The notes: generated by a model not told the origin, from the letters alone. A stretch of DNA of 57,502 nucleotides from Okeania sp. SIO3I5 (GCF_010672085.1 NZ_JAAHHT010000042.1:1-57502), one strand, 5' to 3'; numbered from the stretch's first letter, positions 1 to 11,018 are shown. A program made the numbers and translations.

Positions 1-41
1 GTGGGAATGACAAAAATTCCCGAAATATTTGCCATGGAGTA

Positions 42-91
42 ATCGTTTATCTTTTTCCATCTTTCCATCGTTTATCTTTTTCCACCTTTCC
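42..91. repeat. Two tandem copies of a 25-bp intergenic unit
   Basis: Two near-identical 25-bp units, each starting ATCGTTTATC and ending in a CTTTCC run, lie head to tail. No gene is visible in 1-261; this stretch is the upstream region of the peptidase gene. Confidence 0.6.
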
Positions 92-261
92 ACTGTTGAA
101 AATTTTCTAGGCAAGTCTAGAAATTATCCGCAAAATCCCAAAATCTGGAAATTTTCCGACTGTGACAATGACAAAAATTAATCACAAAAGTTAGACAATG
201 TTTACTTGATAAAAATTCAATCAACTTCTAAAATTAGAGAAACAATTCACAAATCAAAAAT

Positions 262-2373
262 ATGAAATATCCAAAACAACCTCTAACATATCCCATCACT
301 GACAAAACAGACACAGTAGAAAATTATCACGGTGTTCAAGTTCCCGATCCTTATCGATGGTTAGAAAACCCTGACTCAGAAAAAACTCAAGAGTGGGTAA
401 AATCTCAGAATGAAATTACCTTTAATTATCTGGCAGAAATTTCTGAACGAGAAACTATCAAAAAACGACTAACTCAAATCTGGGATTATGAAAAATATAG
501 CGTTCCTTTTAAAGAAGGCGATCGCTACTTCTATTACAAAAATGATGGTTTACAAAATCAAAGTGTTTTATACACTTTACCTACTTTAGATGCTGAACCA
601 AAAGTTTTGATAGATCCTAATAAATTATCAGAAGATGGAACAGTTGCTCTTTCGGGAATTGCTATTAGTAAAGATGGCAAATTAATTGCTTATGGTATTT
701 CTAAAGCTGGTTCAGATTGGCAAGAATGGCGCATCAAAAATATTGAAACTGGAGAAGAGTTGCCGGATGTTTTGCAATGGATTAAATTTTATAGACCAAC
801 TTGGAAAAAGGATAATCAGGGTCTGTTTTATAGTCGTTATGAACAACCAAAAGAAGGGGAGTTAAAAGAGACTAACTATTTACATAAGGTTTACTATCAT
901 AGTTTAGGTACTTCTCAAGATGATGATGTACTAATTTATGAAAAACCTGACAAAAAAGAATGGAGTTTTAATTGTTATGTTACAGAAGATGGCAAATATT
1001 TGATTTTGACAGTTTGGCAAAGTACAGACCGCAAAAATTTGGTTTTTTATCAGGATTTAACTATCCAAAATCCGCCAATAGTAGAATTAATTAGTGAGTT
1101 TGAAGCTGAATATCGTCTGATTGATAATGATGATAATATCTTTTGGTTTGTCACAGATTTTGATGCTCCGAAAAGACGAGTTATTGCTATTGATATTAAT
1201 AACCCCCCATCTGCTTCTTTAGTAACAGGAGAAAATCAAGATAAATGGCAAGAAATTATTCCCGAAACAACAGATACATTGCAAGGAGTAGGCACACTGA
1301 ATAATCAGTTTGTTGCTTTCTATTTAAAAGATGCTCATACTCAGATAAAAATATTTAATCTTGATGGTTCCGTCGTCAGAAATGTAGAATTACCTGGCAT
1401 TGGTTCAGTGGGTGGTTTTTATGGCAAACGTCACTACACAACCACGTTTTATAGTTATGTTAGTTTCACAACTCCGTCAACTATTTATCAATACGATATG
1501 GTGAGTGGTGAAAGTAAAATTTATCGCCAACCAAATGTATATTTTAATCCCGATGAATTTGAAACAAAGCAAATTTTTTATAGTAGTAAGGATGGTACAA
1601 GTATCCCCATATTTATTACTCATAAAAAAGGTGTCAAACTAGATGGCAATAATCCAACTATTCTTTATGGATATGGAGGATTTAATGTTTCTATCACTCC
1701 CAATTTTTCTATCAGTAGATTAGTCTGGTTAGAGATGGGAGGAATTTATGCAATAGCCAATATTCGTGGAGGAGGAGAATATGGTGAAGAGTGGCATAAA
1801 GCAGGAACAAAACAACAGAAACAAAATGTATTTGATGACTTTATTAGTGCTGCTGAATGGTTAATAGAAAATAACTGGACTTGCTCAAAAAAATTAGCTA
1901 TTACTGGCGCAAGTAATGGCGGTTTATTAGTAGGTGCTTGTATAACTCAAAGACCAGAATTATTTGGTGCAGCTTTACCTGCAGTAGGAGTAATGGATAT
2001 GTTACGTTTCCCTAAATTTACTATTGGTTGGGCGTGGGTTGGTGATTATGGTTCTCCAGATAATCTAGAAGAATTTAAAGCTTTATATGCTTATTCTCCT
2101 CTACATAATTTAAAGCCAGAAATATCTTATCCTGCCACTTTAGTTACTACTGCTGACCATGACGATCGGGTTGTTCCAGCTCATAGTTTTAAGTTTATTT
2201 CTGCTTTACAAGAAGTTCATATAGGAGATAATCCAGTATTAATTAGAATTGAAACTAAAGCAGGTCATGGAGCAGGAAAACCTACTACGAAAATAATTGA
2301 AGAAATTACAGATGAATTTGCTTTTTTGCTAAGAAATTTTGAGATAGAATTGCCTGAAAATTTTGGTAATTAA
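262..2373 (+). CDS. Prolyl oligopeptidase (serine peptidase family S9A)
   Basis: A 703-residue cytosolic serine peptidase that cuts after proline in short peptides. The N-terminal part (about residues 10-420) is the seven-bladed propeller domain, starting with the typical NYHGVQVPDPYRWLE segment. The C-terminal alpha/beta-hydrolase carries the triad: the nucleophile in GASNGG (Ser551), Asp in DHDDRVVP (about 634-635) and His669 in GHGAGK. Length and motif order are normal for the family and no signal peptide is seen. It stands alone. The 3' end of the gene has been copied three times downstream (see 2557-3270). Product confident; physiological role unknown. Confidence 0.95.
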   Translation: MKYPKQPLTYPITDKTDTVENYHGVQVPDPYRWLENPDSEKTQEWVKSQNEITFNYLAEISERETIKKRLTQIWDYEKYSVPFKEGDRYFYYKNDGLQNQSVLYTLPTLDAEPKVLIDPNKLSEDGTVALSGIAISKDGKLIAYGISKAGSDWQEWRIKNIETGEELPDVLQWIKFYRPTWKKDNQGLFYSRYEQPKEGELKETNYLHKVYYHSLGTSQDDDVLIYEKPDKKEWSFNCYVTEDGKYLILTVWQSTDRKNLVFYQDLTIQNPPIVELISEFEAEYRLIDNDDNIFWFVTDFDAPKRRVIAIDINNPPSASLVTGENQDKWQEIIPETTDTLQGVGTLNNQFVAFYLKDAHTQIKIFNLDGSVVRNVELPGIGSVGGFYGKRHYTTTFYSYVSFTTPSTIYQYDMVSGESKIYRQPNVYFNPDEFETKQIFYSSKDGTSIPIFITHKKGVKLDGNNPTILYGYGGFNVSITPNFSISRLVWLEMGGIYAIANIRGGGEYGEEWHKAGTKQQKQNVFDDFISAAEWLIENNWTCSKKLAITGASNGGLLVGACITQRPELFGAALPAVGVMDMLRFPKFTIGWAWVGDYGSPDNLEEFKALYAYSPLHNLKPEISYPATLVTTADHDDRVVPAHSFKFISALQEVHIGDNPVLIRIETKAGHGAGKPTTKIIEEITDEFAFLLRNFEIELPENFGN

Positions 2374-2556
2374 TTTAAGTAAATAGCTATTAGCGGTCAG
2401 CTCTCAGCTTTCATGTTTTTAATGAATAAAGCAACTATCATTTTAACTTCTACTAGATTTAATTTTCTTTCTTAGAGACTAATTTATTCTTCCATAATAA
2501 TGAAGTTAATTACTCATAGCTGAGAGCTGACTGCTGAATGCTAAATACTTACTTTA

Positions 2557-3270
2557 GCAGGTCATGGAGCCGGAAAACTTACTACGAAAATAATTGAATA
2601 AATTACAGATGAATTTGCTTTTTTGCTGAGAAATTTTGAAATAGAATTGCCTGAAAATTTTGGTAATTAATTTAAGTAAATAACTATTAGCAGTTAGCTC
2701 TCAGCTCTCAGGTTTTTAATAAATAAAGCAACTACCCTTTTAACTTCTACTAAATTTAATTTTCTTTCTTGGAGACAATTTATTCTTCCATAATAATGAA
2801 GTTAATTACTCATAGCTGAGAGCTGACTGCTGAATGCTAAATACTTACTTTAGCAGGTCATGGAGCCGGAAAACTTACTACGAAAATAATTGAATAAATT
2901 ACAGATGAATTTGCTTTTTTGCTGAGAAACTTTGAAATAGAATTGCCTGAAAATTTTGGTAATTAATTTAAGTAAATAACTATTAGCAGTTAGCTCTCAG
3001 CTCTCAGGTTTTTAATAAATAAAGCAGCTACCCTTTTAACTTCTACTAAATTTAATTTTCTTTCTTGGAGACAATTTATTCTTCTATAATAATGAAGTTA
3101 ATTACTCATAGATCAGAGCTGACTGCTGAATGCTAAATACTTACTTTTGCAGGTCATCGAGCCGAAAAATTTACTACGAAAATAATTGAATAAATTATAG
3201 ATAAATTTGCTTTTTTGTTGAGAAACCTTGAAATATAATTTCCAGAATATTTTGCTAATTAATCTAAGTA
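2557..3270 (+). pseudogene. Three decayed tandem copies of the peptidase 3' end
   Basis: The last ~115 bp of the peptidase gene plus ~180 bp of downstream DNA recur with a period of 296-297 bp: GCAGGTCATGG starts at 2260 (functional gene), 2557, 2853 and 3149 (last copy AGGTCATCG). The copies encode the catalytic-His region (GHGAGK) with early in-frame stops (the AATAAATTA change) and drift progressively, the last copy most. They cannot be expressed as peptidase. Copies alternate with TAGCTCTCAGC-type intergenic sequence. Confidence 0.85.
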
Positions 3271-3405
3271 TAATTCAGTAATATATGAAGCTTTTGAGAC
3301 TTTTGAAAAATTCAGGTAAAATGTAAAGTTTAATTCCTAACTATAAACCTTGAGAACTTAATTGCTGATAGCTAAGTGTTGAGTGGTACTCTAATCCAGT
3401 AATAA

Positions 3406-3445
3406 TTTAGGGTCTGCCAGTTGCCAGTAACTGACACACCCTAAA
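3406..3445 (-). terminator. Hairpin downstream of the small secreted protein gene
   Basis: Outer stem TTTAGGGT/ACCCTAAA (8 bp) encloses an inner stem CAGTT/AACTG, beginning 10 nt after the stop of the minus-strand gene. It is AT-rich on the far side without a clean T-run, so termination is plausible rather than proven. Confidence 0.5.
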
Positions 3446-3454
3446 GCCTATTTA

Positions 3455-3898
3455 TTATACTCCACAAATACCCCTTTCTACGTTCCAGTTATTATCAACT
3501 GCTACTGATATTTCCGAACCAGGTTTGACATTACCTTTTGATGTATCGATAAGAACGACATCTGCTGCTCCTAAATAAGCACCTCGGTAAATTGGTTCAC
3601 CTTGCTCATTTACAGTATCGTAGGTTAATTCCGAAACTACAGGGGGTAAATCTGGAGAACGATCAAACCGGACTTGAGTAAACGATCCATCTAGATAGGT
3701 TGCTGTATAAGGATTGCCCACACCGTCCAATCCATCACAGTATAAAACCATTGCTGCATGGGCGAAAGGTAGTGGCAGAAAAATTGTACCAACAAAAAGT
3801 AAGACAAATGTTGCGACTAATGTAGCTACTAACTTAGATATTTGTTGTGGGAACTTATGCCACACACTGCTGAAAAACTCAGTCGTAAAACTTTTCAT
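3455..3898 (-). CDS. Small exported protein, unknown function
   Basis: 147 residues. The N-terminus has a basic stretch, a hydrophobic core (about residues 22-45, VATLVATFVLLFVGTIF) and an AHA-A type cleavage site near residue 48, so it is likely a secreted or periplasmic protein. The mature part (about 100 residues) has two Cys (CDG and GICGV at the end) that could form a disulfide. It resembles small conserved cyanobacterial secreted proteins, but I do not recognise a named family. Monocistronic, with a hairpin just downstream. Confidence 0.75.
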   Translation of the reverse strand: MKSFTTEFFSSVWHKFPQQISKLVATLVATFVLLFVGTIFLPLPFAHAAMVLYCDGLDGVGNPYTATYLDGSFTQVRFDRSPDLPPVVSELTYDTVNEQGEPIYRGAYLGAADVVLIDTSKGNVKPGSEISVAVDNNWNVERGICGV

Positions 3899-4294
3899 GT
3901 TTTTTCTTCGTTGAAGGACTCAATAAATAGTTAATGTTGATAACAATACCAAAAAATTACTCTTTCTCAAAAAGAAAACAAAATAATTTATCTAAATTTA
4001 TAGTTAGTTAATTATTGTTCTGCTGATTAAATCTCAAAGCACTGACATACAAAAGTTTTATGGTTTTTATAGTCTAACAAAGTGCTTGGTTTTCAGTTGA
4101 AAATTCTCAAAAAGTTAGCATATAAAGACAAGAGTTGAGCAAAAAAAATTACTCCCCCACTGCTTAAAAAATAATTTTTCAGCAAACCTTAATTAAGCCC
4201 AAATTTTGTTTGGCAAAAAGCTGACTTTAAAGAATACTAAGATGCCATTTTTTTCATCTAATTGTCAACACCTAAATAACTTAGTTCTTAAGAA

Positions 4295-5044
4295 TTAAGT
4301 TTTACCTGAAAAAGATTTACGCAAAAGTAACTTTCGGGGTTGCCCAAATAATAGAGAACCGAAAGTCCACTCAACTTCTTGTAATCTGTAACCAGCTTTA
4401 TGATAAAGTCTCCGGGCACTATAATTATTTTCTAATACATGAAGGTATAGGTCACCAAACCCCCATTCTAATACTCTATGTTCACAAAAATTTAATAATT
4501 GTTGAGCAATTCCTAATCGTCGATAATCAGCATCAACTGCCAAATTTGACAAATAAGCATACTCAAAATTATCCAACTGCCAAGGATTCAGAAATAGAAG
4601 TCCATTTTGCTGCAGCGAGCGTACACTAATTTCTACAGTTCCCACCAAATCCTGGCCTTCAATAGTAGATAAATTCTCAGTAGACTTACTATCTTTGATA
4701 ACCATAGCAATAATACATAAATAATGCTCACCTTTAGAACGAATACGATTTCGTAAATCTTCATAAATACTTAGTCGTAAAAAAGGATAAACATAGCTCA
4801 TAATTCCTTCACGAGAATGAAAACTATTGGTCAAGATTTCGGAAATACTCTTGAGATCCTGTGGTTTAGCAATACGGATTGAAAAGTAAAATTGATTAGA
4901 TTTTTCGACTTGAGGTTTAACAGACTTTGAGAAAAAAAAGAAAGGGTTCACAATATACTCACAAGCTATATATATATAAATATCTATAATGAAGTACCCA
5001 ATGCCATTCCTAACTGGAAGATACCGAAAAACACTATTGAGCAA
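4295..5044 (-). CDS. GNAT-family N-acetyltransferase
   Basis: Predicted acetyl-CoA dependent N-acyltransferase; substrate unknown. The GNAT core lies at about residues 55-240: acceptor-side strands around FSIRIAKPQDL, the acetyl-CoA loop in DADYRRLGIAQQLL (a Q/RxxGxA variant) and the closing NNYSARRLYHKAGY motif. The first ~45 residues as drawn are very hydrophobic and Ile/Tyr-rich (IDIYIYIA) and unlike the family; a GTG about 32 codons in, before NPFFFF, is a likelier start. Cytosolic, monocistronic. Confidence 0.8.
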   Translation of the reverse strand: MLNSVFRYLPVRNGIGYFIIDIYIYIACEYIVNPFFFFSKSVKPQVEKSNQFYFSIRIAKPQDLKSISEILTNSFHSREGIMSYVYPFLRLSIYEDLRNRIRSKGEHYLCIIAMVIKDSKSTENLSTIEGQDLVGTVEISVRSLQQNGLLFLNPWQLDNFEYAYLSNLAVDADYRRLGIAQQLLNFCEHRVLEWGFGDLYLHVLENNYSARRLYHKAGYRLQEVEWTFGSLLFGQPRKLLLRKSFSGKT

Positions 5045-5091
5045 GGGGTTTGCTGCCTCATTTATTAAAAATTAATTGCCTCTACCAAGTT

Positions 5092-5257
5092 ATATCATGT
5101 CGGTATAAGAGGGCGATAGAACTTCGTTCTGAGGTGCGCGACCGAAAAAACTTTCTATTCCTTCCCCTCTTCTCCTTCTTGACTGTAGGTTGCCAAGGAG
5201 ACATCCGCTACCTAACTCCTCCCTAATTATTTATGACTGTTCATCCGGACATGATAT
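5092..5257. repeat. MITE-like segment with short terminal inverted repeats
   Basis: ATATCATGTC at 5092-5101 is mirrored by GACATGATAT at 5248-5257, enclosing ~145 bp without coding capacity. The ends resemble the ATATCAAATCCG ends at 11019-11169 and 57436 onward. Probably a small non-autonomous intergenic element; no target duplication could be confirmed by eye. Confidence 0.4.
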
Positions 5258-7238
5258 TATATCCTGCTTTAATATTACATTTTATTCAGAGACTCTAACA
5301 CAACTTCTTGAAACAAAATTGACTTAAATTTATCTTCAATTATATCTGTTCTGTGAATTTTAGGAATTGTTTCACCTATCTTAGAAAATTTAATTAATGA
5401 ATCACAGAATTGAAAATTATCTAGATAAATTGTGGATTTATTCTGATATTTACATTAAAAATTGAGAGTTATAAATATATCGGTAAAAAAGTTTTGAAAA
5501 GGGGTATCTAGATTTTTTTAAAATGGCTGTTACTTTTGAATATATACTTTTATTAGCTAAGATAACTATTTTAATTTAAGTCATTGGTTACTGCATTTTT
5601 CTAAATGAAGTTTTTACTAATCTGTCGATATATTGGATTCAAAAAATTGAAAAAATGGCAATATTCAAATATTGAATAGCCAAACTGTTTTAAGAGAGGG
5701 ATGTGTTTTCCTGTATTTTGGTATAACATCATTTTTTAAAATGTGAATATTTCTCCGAGATGATATAGCAATCATCCGCATATTCGTGGCAAAAATAAAG
5801 CATAATTTTTGGCAATAGGGAATAAGCAATGGGCAATGGGCAATGGGTAAGAGTTTTGGAGTTTATTTCTAGTCTATGTGAATTGTTACGACCTATTTAG
5901 GATTGCTATATACTGTCTATTAGTATATATAATATGGATATATTTTCAGGTTAATATGGGTTTAAAGTTTATTTATAAAAAAATTATATATCAATTATAT
6001 TTTGGTGTTAGTAACTAAAAATAGAAGAAAATTATTGACGGATGAAATGTTTATTTTTATTGAATAAACGATTTTTAAGACTATAGAAAATAAAAAATGT
6101 GAGCTGATAAAATTTAATAGTGAAACTGACTATGTTTATATACTATTTCATTACCTACAACAACACCATTTAAGTAAGTTAATCAACTAAATTAAGACAG
6201 GAACTCGCATAATTTTTTCTGACACTCTTCCTGATCTTTACGGAGCATTTTTCAGAAAAGGAAACTACAAAAAATTTATTGGAAAAAAAGTGCTTTGGAA
6301 TAACAATTATTATGTGTGTGGCTGTGATGGTGTTACTGTTGAGAAGCCGAAGTAATACATTAAAAACTAAGATTGTTATAAATGATGATGTAAGTTGGTA
6401 TTCTTATAGGACTCCTTTCCTGTTGTGCAGGGTTTCATGCCGGCAATAGTCGAAAACTCACCTAAGAACACAGGTCTTCTGCTAAAATTAAGATTAAAGC
6501 CTAGAATAGATTTAAAGTTAAAACCAACAGATGATGTTAAGAAATTATCTGACAAATTTGACTATACTAAATCAAGGGATAGTTGAAAACAAAAAAAGGC
6601 CACTAACAAATTAGTATATGCAATATGCAGGAAGAGGAATATGTATAAAAAGATAAAAAATTCATAAAATCTAGAAAATTTGACTGAATTTTATGTTCTA
6701 AACAGAAACAGTTTTTGTTTTAAATAAAAAAACTATTAGAAAATTTTCAAGAATTGAATCCTGGGAATAAATACTTATGTATACATAATTATGAACTTAA
6801 TAGACTGAAGTTTTAATAATAACTATTACCATTAAAATAGCCTTTTTACTGGGGTTTGTAACTGTTGACTAAAATCTGGTATTATCTATAAAAATCTGGA
6901 ATTATCTGTTTTATGTTACTTGGATTCACGCGCTGAACTAAAACCAAATAACCAACAAAAAACATTACTAGCTAAACACGCGCTTTGTAGCCCGTCACGC
7001 TTGGAATTGGGGATTATGGTTAACTAGAAATATCCTCACTCACAATTCTAATAATCCTGATGGTAAACTTAAATTTCCGACGGCAAATATCACAGTGAAG
7101 AAATAGGCTTCTTGGTTGATTAAATAGGTATAAAAAGACCTTCTTAATCAGTCTCGAAGCCGAATGGAGTAATATTTATAACTGTGCCTAAATCAGCACA
7201 TCATATCATAACTGCCCTGAAAGCACGGAGAGCGGTGC
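5258..7238. other. Long AT-rich region without intact genes
   Basis: About 2 kb between the acetyltransferase and the signalling gene. It contains a GGGCAAT-type short tandem repeat at 5813-5850 and a decayed transposase fragment (6215-6370). The last ~200 bp before 7239 should hold the promoter and leader of the signalling gene; no clear -35/-10 pair stands out. I see no other supportable gene. Confidence 0.6.
6215..6370 (+). pseudogene. Decayed IS200/IS605 TnpA (Y1 transposase) C-terminal fragment
   Basis: Frame 6215 onward reads LPDLYGAFFRKGNY, then KKVLWNNNYYVCGCDG and VTVEKPK, a stop, then YIKN. This matches the TnpA C-terminal pattern (K-x-LW-x-x-x-YFVA-x-x-GG, then the helix with the YIExQ segment). 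There is no start, no upstream HUH motif and an in-frame stop, so it is a relic. Confidence 0.4.
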
Positions 7239-10200
7239 ATGAGTTTGAGACAAAAAAAACCCAAACCGAAAATTTTGGTTGTCGATGACGAACCAGATAA
7301 TTTAGACCTTCTTTACCGCGCCTTTTTCCGAGACTACAAAGTGCTGCGAGCCGAAAGTGGACCAGAAGCGCTGGAAACTCTAGAAAAATCTGGGGAAGTA
7401 GCTGTAATTATTTCAGACCAGCGAATGCCCAAAATGAGTGGTACAGAACTCTTAAGCATTGCTGCTGACCAATATCCTAATACTATTAGGATTATTTTGA
7501 CTGGCTATACAGACGTAGAAGACTTAGTAGGAGCTATCAACTCTGGTAAAGTCTTTAAATATGTGACTAAACCTTGGGATGATGGGGAACTCAAAGCACT
7601 GGTAAAGCAGGCAGTTGACACCCACAATGTCCTCAAATCCCACACTGAAGAACTACGTCGTGCCCTTCAGCAAGAATCTCTCCTATACGCAGTTACCAAT
7701 ACTATTCGCTCGGCCCCCAATTATCGGGAGATGTTCCAGAGGATAGTAGAAAGTATTGGTCAAATGTTTGAAGTGAGTTTAGCGATCTGTTGTCCTTTCC
7801 AAGATAGCCATGGAGAAGACGAATGGTTTGTTATTTACCAGAATCAAGAAGATAATTCTGAAGAAGGAGCTAATAAGGATCTGCCTAAAATATCAGAAGA
7901 AATTTGGCCTCATATTATTTGGGAAACAACTGATGTAGAAATTATTTCAGATATCCAAAATCACGAAAGACTAAAGGGAGAGAGCTTAGAACTTGAACAA
8001 CGTAGAAAAGCTTACCTAGCAGCGAATATCTGTTCTAGTCTAATTGTGCCTCTATTTTCCCGGTCAGACTTAATGGCAGTTTTAGCACTGCACCAGTGTG
8101 GGGAATACCGAAACTGGGAAGACTATGAAGTTCAACTCTTAATTACAGTTGCCGATCAAGCTGCTCTAGCTCTATCTCAAGCTCGTGCTTATGAACAACT
8201 CAGAAGTCTTGCCCAACGAGAAAGTCTGGTCAATACCATCACCACTGCCATTCGCTCTAGTCTGAATCCTCAAGATATTTTTGCTGCCATCACTCAGCAG
8301 TTAGGACAAGCATTGCAAGTAGATGGTTGCGTTCTCTCATTGTGGACGGAAAAGGATGAATATGTTCACTGTGTAGGATTATATGATACTAAAGGTCAAT
8401 CCTCTGTTAGTTCTAGTGAAACCAATCCTCTGTCAGATAGATATGGGAGCAAAACCCAAATATCTAATGATGAGGAGTTATTAGCTCCAATAAATTTACC
8501 TCAGTCAGTTGTTCCTATTACTAGCAATCCTGTTTTAAGAGAATTGCTACAAACAAAAAAAACGGTAGCAATTAGCGATCTGAATCAAAATAGAGAATTT
8601 GATGAATCTGAACTGCCGTTACGCTTTTATGCTCGTGCTTTGATGGTAGTCCCTCTAACCGTTGATGGTCAAATTATTGGCAGTATTTCTCTGCGCCACA
8701 ATTCTTCTGAACGGGAATGGCAAGCTTCTGAAATTGAACTAGCTGAGGTAGTAGCTTCCCAAGCAGCGATCGCCGTGCAACAATCCCGTCTTTATGAAAC
8801 CACCAAAGAACAAGCAGAAAGACTACTCGAAGCAGATCGCCTCAAAACAGAATTTTTCCAGAATATCTCCCATGAGTTTCGTACTCCTCTGACTTTAATG
8901 ATTGGATTATTAGAGGAAGCAGTTAACTTCAAACAAGATTTACCTGTAGAACCTGCTACGATCGCGCTACGTAATTCTCGTCGTCTTTTGAGATTAGTGA
9001 ATCAATTACTAGATTTGCAAAGACTTGATGCAGGACGAATGCAGCCTAGTTTTCGCCCTTGTAGTCTTATTGCTTTATGTGGTAATATAGTCGAATCATT
9101 TGCTCCCTACTGCCAGAAAAAAGAAATCAACCTAGTTACAAACTTTTGTGATGATTGCCAACCAGTATATTTAGATATAGAAAAATTTGATAAGGTGATC
9201 TACAATTTACTCTCAAATGCTATGAAATTTACTCCTGCTGGAGGTAAGATTACGATTTCAGTTGAGTCTGGTGGAGAGCATTGTTTATTGCAGGTAGAGG
9301 ATACTGGTATTGGTATTCGTCAAGAACAAATCCCCTTTTTATTTGAACGATTTCGGCAAGCAGAAGGTTCGGCAAATCGTTCTTATGAAGGCAGTGGTTT
9401 AGGTTTAGCTTTAGTTAAAGAATTAGTAGAACTTCATGGTGGTCAAATAAGTGTAGAATCAGTTTATGGTAGAGGTACTACTTTTAAAGTTTTGCTGCTA
9501 ACAGGAAGTACCCATTTACCTGTGGGACAAGTATCAGAAGTACCTGCTGAATTTGATGCGACTAAGTTAGCTGTTGAGTTGGCGGACGTAGAAGCAGAAT
9601 TACAAGAAGCAGAGGAATTACAAGCTGTAGATAAACAAGAAAATCTTCCTACAGTTAATAGTGATGATCTGGCAGTAGGTACTATTTTGGTGGTAGACGA
9701 TAATCCAGATTTGAGAAACTATGTGTCAAGAATTCTGCGAAAATCTAATTTGAATGTAGTGTTAGCTAGGGATGGAGCTGAGGGATTTGAAGTTGCACAA
9801 ATTCATCATCCTGATGTAATCATAACTGATTTAATGATGCCAGTTGTGTCTGGTTTGGATTTAATCAAAATGATTAGAGAAGAACAACAATTGCGTGGTA
9901 CGCCAATTATTTTGTTAACCGCTAAAGCAGATGAAGATACTAGAATTGAAGGTGTGGAAAGAGGAGCAGATGCTTATTTGTCGAAACCGTTTAACGATCG
10001 AGAATTGTTAGCAGAAGTCAGAAATTTTTTGGTTTTGAAAGAGAATGAGCGACAGGTGCAAGAGTTGAATTCTTACTTGACGGAATCAGTTTTAAGGCGA
10101 TTTTTACCACCGGAAATGGTACAACGAGCAGCAGAAGGAAAATTGGCTTTGGATTTGACACCAGAACCAAGGTTGGTAACAGTTTTATTTAGTGATATTG

Positions 10201-10751
10201 TGGGTTTTACTCGGATGTCGAATATTTTGCAGTCATCTCGGATCGCAGAACTATTAAATGAATATTTGGCAGAAATGACTAGAGCTATTTTTGCTAATGG
10301 TGGTACTGTGGATAAGTTTGTGGGGGATGCTGTGATGGCAATTTATGGTTCGCCTGAAGAATTGACTGCACAAGAGCAAGTGCGACGAGCTGTAGCTTCA
10401 GCTCAGGCAATGTTGGAAGCTTTAGATAAGTTGAATGAGCGTTGGCAACGTCTGGGATTGATTGGAGACAATGGGGTGCCTCCCGTGAGGTTTCGTTGTG
10501 GAATTCATCAAGGAAATGCTGTGGTGGGGATGTTTGGTGGGCCAGAGCGGTCTGATTATACAGCTATTGGTCCATCAGTAAATATTGCAGCCCGTTTACA
10601 AGAGGCCGCAGAGCCGAATACAATTTTGGTATCAGCCATAGTGGCCCAGTATTTGGATAGTCAGATGGTGAAAAATCATGGCTATTTGAAGCTAAAAGGC
10701 ATAGATGAAGATATTTTGGGCTTTGTGGTGAGTCGAAGTCCCATAAGTTGA
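7239..10751 (+). CDS. Hybrid signalling protein: REC-GAF-GAF-HisKA-HATPase-REC-class III nucleotide cyclase
   Basis: 1170 residues combining two-component phosphotransfer with cyclic-nucleotide synthesis. Order: receiver 1 (about 10-125, phospho-Asp60 in SDQRMPK); GAF 1 (about 165-320); GAF 2 (about 345-515); HisKA with His545 in HEFRTP; HATPase (about 640-760, N box NLLSNAMKF, DTGIGI, GSGLGLAL); receiver 2 (about 820-935, Asp864 in TDLMMP); class III cyclase (about 985-1160) with both metal Asp residues, 986 (FSDIVGFT) and 1030 (VGDAVMA). All catalytic motifs are present, so it can plausibly make cAMP or cGMP in response to phosphorelay and GAF ligands. Cytosolic; no membrane segment. The ATG at 7239 has GGAG about 11 nt upstream. 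Monocistronic. Confidence 0.93.
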   Translation: MSLRQKKPKPKILVVDDEPDNLDLLYRAFFRDYKVLRAESGPEALETLEKSGEVAVIISDQRMPKMSGTELLSIAADQYPNTIRIILTGYTDVEDLVGAINSGKVFKYVTKPWDDGELKALVKQAVDTHNVLKSHTEELRRALQQESLLYAVTNTIRSAPNYREMFQRIVESIGQMFEVSLAICCPFQDSHGEDEWFVIYQNQEDNSEEGANKDLPKISEEIWPHIIWETTDVEIISDIQNHERLKGESLELEQRRKAYLAANICSSLIVPLFSRSDLMAVLALHQCGEYRNWEDYEVQLLITVADQAALALSQARAYEQLRSLAQRESLVNTITTAIRSSLNPQDIFAAITQQLGQALQVDGCVLSLWTEKDEYVHCVGLYDTKGQSSVSSSETNPLSDRYGSKTQISNDEELLAPINLPQSVVPITSNPVLRELLQTKKTVAISDLNQNREFDESELPLRFYARALMVVPLTVDGQIIGSISLRHNSSEREWQASEIELAEVVASQAAIAVQQSRLYETTKEQAERLLEADRLKTEFFQNISHEFRTPLTLMIGLLEEAVNFKQDLPVEPATIALRNSRRLLRLVNQLLDLQRLDAGRMQPSFRPCSLIALCGNIVESFAPYCQKKEINLVTNFCDDCQPVYLDIEKFDKVIYNLLSNAMKFTPAGGKITISVESGGEHCLLQVEDTGIGIRQEQIPFLFERFRQAEGSANRSYEGSGLGLALVKELVELHGGQISVESVYGRGTTFKVLLLTGSTHLPVGQVSEVPAEFDATKLAVELADVEAELQEAEELQAVDKQENLPTVNSDDLAVGTILVVDDNPDLRNYVSRILRKSNLNVVLARDGAEGFEVAQIHHPDVIITDLMMPVVSGLDLIKMIREEQQLRGTPIILLTAKADEDTRIEGVERGADAYLSKPFNDRELLAEVRNFLVLKENERQVQELNSYLTESVLRRFLPPEMVQRAAEGKLALDLTPEPRLVTVLFSDIVGFTRMSNILQSSRIAELLNEYLAEMTRAIFANGGTVDKFVGDAVMAIYGSPEELTAQEQVRRAVASAQAMLEALDKLNERWQRLGLIGDNGVPPVRFRCGIHQGNAVVGMFGGPERSDYTAIGPSVNIAARLQEAAEPNTILVSAIVAQYLDSQMVKNHGYLKLKGIDEDILGFVVSRSPIS

Positions 10752-10752
10752 A

Positions 10753-10874
<122 letters not shown>

Positions 10875-10992
10875 TAATCAATGTTCGTGGAGATTTTACC
10901 GAAACAATTAAACAATTAAATAATTAGATAATTCAGGTTTAAAGCCTCCCCAATAAAGGGGAAGAAAATAAATTTTTTCCTTTTTGGTCAAT

Positions 10993-11013
10993 CCTCTCCC
11001 TAAAAGGGAGAGG
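10993..11013. terminator. Strong short hairpin in intergenic DNA
   Basis: CCTCTCCCT/AGGGAGAGG, a 9-bp perfect stem with a 3-nt loop; a CCCC/GGGG hairpin lies just upstream near 10950. It could terminate transcription from the signalling gene, or belong to the repeat DNA here; there is no T-run. Confidence 0.35.
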
Positions 11014-11018
11014 TAATT

